The translations under genes were made by a program, and so were the position numbers. Of a DNA stretch of 64,000 nt, positions 56,166 through 64,000 are shown piece by piece. The notes under the pieces are model-generated. The model was not told where the DNA came from, searched no databases, and was given only the letters and a program-made list of their open reading frames with translations. The stretch's first letter is position 1. Each line of letters starts with the position of its first letter. Source of the DNA: Accumulibacter appositus. Lineage in GTDB: Bacteria; Pseudomonadota; Gammaproteobacteria; Burkholderiales; Rhodocyclaceae. The DNA lies in NCBI RefSeq assembly GCF_035440685.1, contig NZ_DAORMW010000014.1; one strand, 5' to 3'.

Positions 56166-57269
56166 ATGGCAACCCTTCTGATCGTCGATGACACCCCCGA
56201 AAACCTGTCGGTGCTAAGCGGGCTGCTCAGCCCACTGCATCGGGTCCGCGCGGTCAACTCGGGGCGACGCGCCCTGCAGGCGGCCGCCGGCCAGCCGCGC
56301 CCCGATCTGATCCTGCTCGACGTCACCATGCCGGAGATGGATGGCTACCAGGTGCTCCGCTGCTTGCGGGAAAACCCGGCCACCGCTGACATCCCGGTGA
56401 TCTTCGTCACGGCGCTCGACAACAGCGGTGCCGAGGAGCGTGGTCTGGCACTGGGCGCTGCCGATTACATTACCAAGCCGATTCGGCCTTCGGTCGTTCT
56501 GGCACGCGTCAGAGCACAGCTCGAACTGAAAGCAGCCCATGATTTTGTGCGCGATCACAATCGCAGCCTGCAGCGCGAGGTGGAGCGGCGAATGGCCGAG
56601 AATCTGCAGATCCAGGATGTCAGTATCCGCGCGCTGGGACGACTGGCAGAAATCCGCGACCCGGAGACAGGAAATCACCTGCGCCGCACCCAGGGCTACG
56701 TGCGTACGCTCGCCATGGAGCTGTGTACGCATCCGCGTTTCTCGGCTTTCCTGACGGCGCACAACATCGAGATCCTCGTCAAGTCGGCTCCGCTACATGA
56801 CATCGGCAAAGTCGGCATTCCGGACCAGATCCTGCTCAAGCCCGGCAAGCTGACAGCGGACGAGTGGGAGATCATGAAGACGCACAGTTTTCTTGGCTAT
56901 CGGGCAATCGAACAGGCCGAGCAGGATGCCGAGCCGCGCATCGAATTTCTCAGCATGGCCAAGGAGATCGCCCACTATCACCATGAGAAATGGGATGGTT
57001 CGGGCTACCCGGAAGGGCTTGCTGGTGAGGCGATTCCCATTTCGGCGCGGCTGATGGCGCTGGCCGACGTCTTCGATGCACTGCTTGCACAACGGGTTTA
57101 CAAAAAGGGCTTCCCCCTTGCCGAGGCCCTGCAGATCGTTCGTGAAGGGCGAGGTAGTCACTTCGACCCGGATGTGGTCGACGCATTCTTTTCCCGCCAG
57201 GACGAGTTCCTCGCCATTGCCGCCGCGCATGCCAATGGCGAGACCACTGCAGCCGCGGCGACCCGGTGA
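56166..57269 (+). CDS. Response regulator with HD-GYP domain (probable c-di-GMP phosphodiesterase)
   Basis: 367 residues. N-terminal receiver domain: TLLIVDDTPENLSVL, phosphoacceptor Asp52 in LLDVTMPEMDGY, the FVTALD Thr region and Lys of ITKPIRP. A short helical linker leads to an HD-GYP domain: LHDIGKVGIPDQILLKPGKL, HSFLGYRAIE, YHHEKWDGSGYPEGL with the GYP motif, and ALADVFDALLAQRVYKKGF. All catalytic signature residues I can check are present, so it probably degrades c-di-GMP. ATG 56166 gives the receiver start; 56142 would add eight atypical residues. The hybrid kinase 325 bp downstream may be its partner. Confidence 0.92.
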   Translation: MATLLIVDDTPENLSVLSGLLSPLHRVRAVNSGRRALQAAAGQPRPDLILLDVTMPEMDGYQVLRCLRENPATADIPVIFVTALDNSGAEERGLALGAADYITKPIRPSVVLARVRAQLELKAAHDFVRDHNRSLQREVERRMAENLQIQDVSIRALGRLAEIRDPETGNHLRRTQGYVRTLAMELCTHPRFSAFLTAHNIEILVKSAPLHDIGKVGIPDQILLKPGKLTADEWEIMKTHSFLGYRAIEQAEQDAEPRIEFLSMAKEIAHYHHEKWDGSGYPEGLAGEAIPISARLMALADVFDALLAQRVYKKGFPLAEALQIVREGRGSHFDPDVVDAFFSRQDEFLAIAAAHANGETTAAAATR

Positions 57270-57594
57270 AGGGAGGCCTCGTTTTTTTTGCAGGCCCGCA
57301 GCCTGCGCGCCAACGTTCTCTCCTCACGGTCATGACGCGAAGAGACACCCCAAACCATGAAAGTCATGACCGTCCCCCTCTTCCCGTGGCCCTTCTCCCG
57401 CAAGGGGAGAAGGAAGGTTCGCGAGTCGCTTGCGCGACTTTCACGGTAAGGAATGGCTCCTACCCGTGGCGCAAGTCACTCATTGTCGTGCTGCCGATGA
57501 AGCCCGGCGCGCTGGCCGGGCGCTTCGCCGCGTTTCTCCGCTCGCCAGCGGCCGTGCTGGTGCTGCAGGCCTATGACTACCTGCCAGGTAGTCA
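57270..57594. other. Intergenic region with inverted repeats
   Basis: 325 bp between the HD-GYP regulator and the hybrid kinase. It contains an 11-bp inverted repeat ACGGTCATGAC / GTCATGACCGT (57326-57336, 57363-57373) and the REP-like CCTTCTCCC / GGGAGAAGG hairpin (57391-57413). A short frame runs through it without coding character. Confidence 0.55.
57391..57413. repeat. REP-like hairpin, second copy
   Basis: CCTTCTCCC-gcaag-GGGAGAAGG, 9-bp arms. It shares its core with the hairpin at 2345-2370, 55 kb away, indicating a dispersed palindromic repeat. Confidence 0.65.
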
Positions 57595-60471
<2,877 letters not shown>

Positions 60472-60592
60472 GCACTGCCAGAGCAATCGCACAGCACCGC
60501 CGTGTGTTTGCCCGGTTTCCATTAGAATCGAGCCTTTGCCGACTCAGCCTACACTCTGGCCACCCTCAGGCCGTCCCCCAGGAGAATGCTTC

Positions 60593-61672
60593 ATGACCTT
60601 GCAGAGCAAGCCCAACACCGACGACGTTCGCATCCGGGAAATCAAGGAGCTGGTCCCGCCAGCGCACGTTTTTCGCGAATTTCCGGTCGGCGTTCGCGCT
60701 GCAATGACCACCTTCGAAGCACGCCAGAACATCCATCGCATCCTGCACGGTGCCGACAACCGCCTGCTGGTGGTGATTGGCCCGTGCTCGATTCACGATG
60801 TCGATTCGGCGATCGAATACGCCACCCGACTGCAGAAGGAAGTGCCCCGCTTCGCCGACGACCTGCTGATCGCCATGCGCGTCTATTTCGAAAAACCGCG
60901 CACCACCGTCGGCTGGAAGGGCCTGATCAACGATCCGCGGCTCGACAACAGTTTCCGGATCAACGAGGGGCTGCGTCTGGCACGCGGCTTGTTGTTGCAG
61001 ATCAACGACATGGGGCTGCCCTGCGCGACCGAGTTTCTCGACACCATCACGCCGCAATACACCGCCGACCTGATTGCCTGGGGAGCGATCGGGGCGCGCA
61101 CCACCGAGTCGCAGGTGCATCGTGAACTGGCCTCCGGCCTGTCGTGCCCGGTCGGCTTCAAGAACGGCACCGACGGCAACATCCGCATCGCCATCGACGC
61201 CATCCGCGCCGCGCAATCGCCACACCACTTCCTCTCGGTGACCAAGGCCGGCCATTCGGCAATCGTCTCCACTGCCGGCAACGAGGACTGCCACGTGATC
61301 CTGCGTGGTGGCCAGGAACCAAACCACGATGCGGCGCACGTCGACGCGGCCTGCAAGCAAATCGCCGCCGCCGGCCTCGCCGCGCGGCTGATGATCGACG
61401 CCTCGCACGCCAACAGCAACAAGCGCTTCAAGCAACAGATCGAGGTCGCCAGGGATACCGCCAGCCAGGTGACCGCCGGCGACGAACGGATCATCGGCGT
61501 GATGATCGAGTCGCACCTGGTCGAAGGACGCCAGGATCTGGTACCCGGCCAGCAGCTCGAGTACGGCAAGAGCGTGACCGACGCCTGCCTGGGCTGGGAG
61601 GACTCGCTGCTGGTCCTGGAAGTCCTCGCCAAGAGCGTCCGCGACCGCCGCCTGGTCGAAGCCGCCGAGTAG
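60593..61672 (+). CDS. aroG: 3-Deoxy-7-phosphoheptulonate synthase, AroG type
   Basis: First committed step of the shikimate pathway: PEP + erythrose 4-phosphate to DAHP. 359 residues, class I (AroG/F/H). N-terminal regulatory region DDVRIREIKELVPPAHV, then VVIGPCSIHD, MRVYFEKPRTTVGWKGLIND, GARTTESQVHRELASGLSCPVGFKNGTDG, DASHANSNKRFKQQ and VMIESHLVEG. Which amino acid inhibits it is not clear by eye. ATG 60593 after AGGAG fits the family start; 60536 would add 19 atypical residues. Monocistronic; PEP use links it loosely with PPDK. Confidence 0.96.
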   Translation: MTLQSKPNTDDVRIREIKELVPPAHVFREFPVGVRAAMTTFEARQNIHRILHGADNRLLVVIGPCSIHDVDSAIEYATRLQKEVPRFADDLLIAMRVYFEKPRTTVGWKGLINDPRLDNSFRINEGLRLARGLLLQINDMGLPCATEFLDTITPQYTADLIAWGAIGARTTESQVHRELASGLSCPVGFKNGTDGNIRIAIDAIRAAQSPHHFLSVTKAGHSAIVSTAGNEDCHVILRGGQEPNHDAAHVDAACKQIAAAGLAARLMIDASHANSNKRFKQQIEVARDTASQVTAGDERIIGVMIESHLVEGRQDLVPGQQLEYGKSVTDACLGWEDSLLVLEVLAKSVRDRRLVEAAE

Positions 61673-61834
61673 CGAGCAGCGATTGGCATAGCCCGCGCGG
61701 CTGCTCGTAGCGGCGACGGGCGATGGCGAGCGAAAGCGTGGGCGACAAAAAGCGGAGCCACCGCTTTCGCGGCCGCCCCGCCCGTGGGAACAGCTTTCCG
61801 CCAGGAGCCGCGCGAGCACGCTCGCGCGCGTCGC

Positions 61835-61990
61835 TCAGCGGAGCTTGATTTCCTTGTAGATCACGTGCTTGCGGGCCTTGGGATCGTACTTCTTGATCTC
61901 CATCTTGCCCGGCATCGTGCGCTTGTTCTTGGTCGTCGTGTAGAAGTGGCCGGTTCCGGCGGTCGACTCGAGCTTGATCTTGTCACGCAT
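61835..61990 (-). CDS. rpmG: Ribosomal protein L33
   Basis: 51 residues translated by hand: RDKIKLESTAGTGHFYTTTK, then NKRTMPGKMEIKKYDPKARK, ending in HVIYKEIKLR. This is the Cys-free form of L33 (no CxxC zinc pairs), as in many proteobacteria. It follows rpmB by 14 nt, the standard rpmB-rpmG pair. Confidence 0.97.
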   Translation of the reverse strand: MRDKIKLESTAGTGHFYTTTKNKRTMPGKMEIKKYDPKARKHVIYKEIKLR

Positions 61991-62004
61991 AGCTGCTCTC
62001 CTGG

Positions 62005-62238
62005 TCAGATCTCGCCGCGCGCGCGCAGGTCTGCGAGCACCACGTCGATACCGTTCTTGTCAATAGTGCGCAAACCGGCGTTCGATACGCGCAAGCGCAG
62101 CCAGCGGCTCTCGCTCTCGATCCAGAAACGGCGATACTGCAGATTCGGAAGGAAGCGGCGCTTCGTTCTATTGTTGGCGTGGGAAACATTGTTCCCCACC
62201 ATCGGGCTTTTGCCCGTGACTTGGCAAACACGCGCCAT
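62005..62238 (-). CDS. rpmB: Ribosomal protein L28
   Basis: 77 residues beginning ARVCQVTGKSPMVGNNVSHA and containing NNRTKRRFLPNLQYRRFWI, the usual bacterial L28. ATG 62238; the in-frame sequence upstream is not family-like. First of the rpmB-rpmG pair, 107 bp downstream of radC on the same strand. Confidence 0.97.
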   Translation of the reverse strand: MARVCQVTGKSPMVGNNVSHANNRTKRRFLPNLQYRRFWIESESRWLRLRVSNAGLRTIDKNGIDVVLADLRARGEI

Positions 62239-62345
62239 GATTGTCGCTCCAATCGTCTGAGGGAAGAAAACCCGCGATTCTAGCGCAGGCAAGGGGCTAC
62301 TTCAAGCGTTTTGGCCCAATCGTTCAGGCTGCCGTCCGCCGCCAG

Positions 62346-63026
62346 CTACAGCAAGCCGCGCTCGGCAAACGAAAGTGGCGGCGATTGCCCGGCAACGATG
62401 AAATGATCGAGCACCCGCACCTCGACCAGCGCCAACACCTGTTTGAGCTCGCTGGTCAGCAACTCGTCGGCACGCGACGGTTCGGCCACCCCCGACGGAT
62501 GATTGTGCGCCAGCACCACCGCCGCCGCATTGTGCCGCAGCGCGTGCTTGAGCACCTCGCGCGGGTAGACGCTGGTTTGCGTCAGCGTGCCGCGAAACAG
62601 CTCTTCGGCGACAATCAGGCGATTCTGTGCGTCCAGCCACAGGGCCAGAAAGACCTCATGCTGCAGGCCGGCCAGATGCAGCCGCAGGTAGTCGCGCACG
62701 CCACCGGGAGAAGCGAAGGTCAGCCCCTGCTCCTTCAGCCCTTCGCCAAGCGCCCGCCGCGCCATTTCCAGCACCGCCTGCAACTGCGCGTACTTCGCTG
62801 GCCCCATCCCCGGCACCGCGGAAAAATCGGCCTGGCTGGCGGCAAACATGCGGTTCAGCCCGCCAAAACCACCGATCAGCTCACGCGCCAGATCGACCGC
62901 GCTTTTTCCCTTGCTGCCAACGCGCAGAAAGATCGCCAGCAATTCAGCATCCGATAGGGCAGCGGCACCGCGCGCCAGCAGGCGCTCACGTGGTCGCTCG
63001 TCTTCGGGCCAGTCGCGGATCGCCAT
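62346..63026 (-). CDS. radC: RadC family JAMM/MPN protein
   Basis: 226 residues: ERLLARGAAALSDAELLAIFLRVGSKGKSAV N-terminal helical part (HhH-like PGMGPAKYAQLQAVLEMARR), then the MPN domain with VYPREVLKHALRHNAAAVVLAHNHPSGVAEPS, which holds the JAMM zinc ligands HNHPSG. Role in repair is unproven in the family. Position upstream of rpmB-rpmG is common in proteobacteria. Confidence 0.95.
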   Translation of the reverse strand: MAIRDWPEDERPRERLLARGAAALSDAELLAIFLRVGSKGKSAVDLARELIGGFGGLNRMFAASQADFSAVPGMGPAKYAQLQAVLEMARRALGEGLKEQGLTFASPGGVRDYLRLHLAGLQHEVFLALWLDAQNRLIVAEELFRGTLTQTSVYPREVLKHALRHNAAAVVLAHNHPSGVAEPSRADELLTSELKQVLALVEVRVLDHFIVAGQSPPLSFAERGLL

Positions 63027-63494
63027 CTCGACACCTCAAGGGGAAGCCTCGGTCAGGCATATTACCCACTCCGCGCAAACCGGTACAGGCAAGTTCGCTG
63101 CCCATGAATTCTTGTGGGGTCTGAATGCTTGGGGTCAGGTCTTTCCCCGTGCCTTGGGAAAAAGTCAAGACCTGACCCCGTCGGCGGGTGGACCCCGTCG
63201 GCGGGTGCTTCGTACATGACGGACGTCGGCTGAGGCCCGGCGTACGAGCATCATTGTGCGCGCTGATCGCCGGTTTTGCACTTCGGAAGCCGAGCTGTCG
63301 CCTGTGCCGCGCCCTCGCCGCTAGCGCCGGCACGCAGGTCCGCCCGGCGCAGCCAGGCACTGCCGGCAATTGACGGCAGTGACCGGAAGCCCGGATACTC
63401 GCGTCGGCGCCGTCAAATCCCCCCCTTCGGTGGACGCCCGTCCGGCAGACAGCGACGGCCGATGATTTCCGACAACGAACCAGCGAGGCAGTGA
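63027..63494. other. Divergent intergenic region with inverted and tandem repeats
   Basis: 468 bp between radC and the cyclase gene. It holds the repeats listed at 63131-63207, then GC-rich sequence without a supported gene. Promoters for both flanking genes should lie here, but I could not pick boxes with confidence. Confidence 0.55.
63131..63207. repeat. 13-bp inverted repeat followed by a 17-bp tandem duplication
   Basis: Arms GGGGTCAGGTCTT (63131-63143) and AAGACCTGACCCC (63167-63179), then GACCCCGTCGGCGGGTG repeated exactly at 63174-63190 and 63191-63207. The GGGGTCAGGTCTT sequence is of the kind found in REP-type elements mobilised by REP-associated transposases. No transposase gene is present here. 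Confidence 0.7.
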
Positions 63495-64000
63495 ATGGGA
63501 CCGGCAGAACTTACCTTGGGCGATGCTTCGCTGATCACGGCCACCTTCCTGTTTACCGACATCGAAGGCTCGACCAACCTCTGGGAAACCGAATCGCAGG
63601 CCATGCGCATCGCGCTACAGCGCCACAACACCTTGCTTTCGGCAGCCATCGAGCGCCACCACGGCTATGTCTTCAAGACCGTTGGCGATGCCTTCTGCGT
63701 CACTTTCGATGATGCCGCCGAGGCGCTGCGCGCCGCCTGCCAGATTCAGGCCAGCCTCGCCGCCACGCGCTGGCCGACGAAGTCCGCGCTGCGCGTGCGT
63801 ATCGCGCTGCACACCGGCCCGGCCTATCTGAGCGCCGGCGACTACTTCGGAACCACGGTCAACCGCTGCGCCCGCGTGCTGGCGGTCACGCTTGGCGGCC
63901 AGACCCTGCTCACTTCGCCGACCGAAGCCCTGGTTCGCGAGTCCTTGCCGGCGGACACCAGCCTGCGCGATACCGGCATGCTTCGCCTGCGCGATCTGCC
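63495..64000 (+). CDS. Class III adenylate/guanylate cyclase domain protein, partial
   Basis: 168 codons to the window edge, no stop. The catalytic domain starts almost at once: TATFLFTDIEGSTNLWE with the metal-binding Asp, HHGYVFKTVGDAFCVTFDD with the second, then LHTGPAYLSAGDYFGTTVNRCARV and GGQTLLTSP. ATG 63495; the GTG at 63491 is out of frame. This subfamily is often followed by AAA/TPR domains, which would lie beyond the edge. Whether it makes cAMP or cGMP cannot be judged here. Confidence 0.9.
   Translation, partial: MGPAELTLGDASLITATFLFTDIEGSTNLWETESQAMRIALQRHNTLLSAAIERHHGYVFKTVGDAFCVTFDDAAEALRAACQIQASLAATRWPTKSALRVRIALHTGPAYLSAGDYFGTTVNRCARVLAVTLGGQTLLTSPTEALVRESLPADTSLRDTGMLRLRDL

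Overview
The window is high-GC, densely coded bacterial DNA. Its conserved blocks (tgt-yajC-secD-secF, ribF-ileS-lspA-fkpB-ispH, ccoNOQP-G-H plus ccoI-ccoS, a pilE to pilY1 type IV pilus cluster) point to a betaproteobacterium. The pairing of an ethylmalonyl-CoA (EMC) pathway operon with a Chloroflexus-like mesaconyl-CoA module, next to pyruvate:ferredoxin oxidoreductase and PPDK, suggests a Rhodocyclales organism of the 'Candidatus Accumulibacter' type. That placement is inference from gene content; no 16S gene is present.

Layout. 1-5565 (minus): EMC operon, read as DUF6986-like aldolase, mcd, MaoC hydratase, ecm (runs off the left edge). 6258-11147: meh (minus) divergent from mct-mcl-mch (plus), the second half of the 3-hydroxypropionate bi-cycle. 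11377-15866: a four-gene 2-oxoacid (probably pyruvate):ferredoxin oxidoreductase with a fused FAD/4Fe-4S electron-transfer subunit. 16025-18757: ppdK, closed by two strong hairpins. 19025-23418: tgt and the Sec accessory genes. 23520-25584 (minus): purB with two small genes; then a GST, motAB (minus) and a Nudix hydrolase. 29214-38746 (minus): the complete cbb3 oxidase locus (ccoI-ccoS, ccoNOQP, a lipoprotein gene, ccoG-ccoH and a 46-residue membrane protein), with two FNR/ANR boxes placed as in class II promoters. 39028-44754: ribF-ileS-lspA-fkpB-ispH. 45883-55244: minor pilins and a giant PilY1. 55648-60471: hemerythrin, HD-GYP response regulator, hybrid kinase. 60593-63026: aroG, then rpmG, rpmB and radC on the minus strand. 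63495 to the end: start of a class III nucleotidyl cyclase.

How it fits together. The two carbon modules share mesaconyl-C1-CoA. The EMC operon makes it from acetyl-CoA and CO2. Mct, Meh and Mcl can turn it into mesaconyl-C4-CoA, citramalyl-CoA, then acetyl-CoA plus pyruvate. Taken together the window could encode a route acetyl-CoA + CO2 to pyruvate that never releases glyoxylate, followed directly by enzymes using pyruvate (Por, PPDK). This wiring is inference and is the main hypothesis here. The second notable object is PilY1: about 2046 residues, with a Gln/Thr-rich linker and a run of degenerate two-cysteine modules carrying W-x2-W-x5-C, reminiscent of thrombospondin type 1 repeats. I saw no tRNA, rRNA, CRISPR array, prophage or intact insertion sequence.
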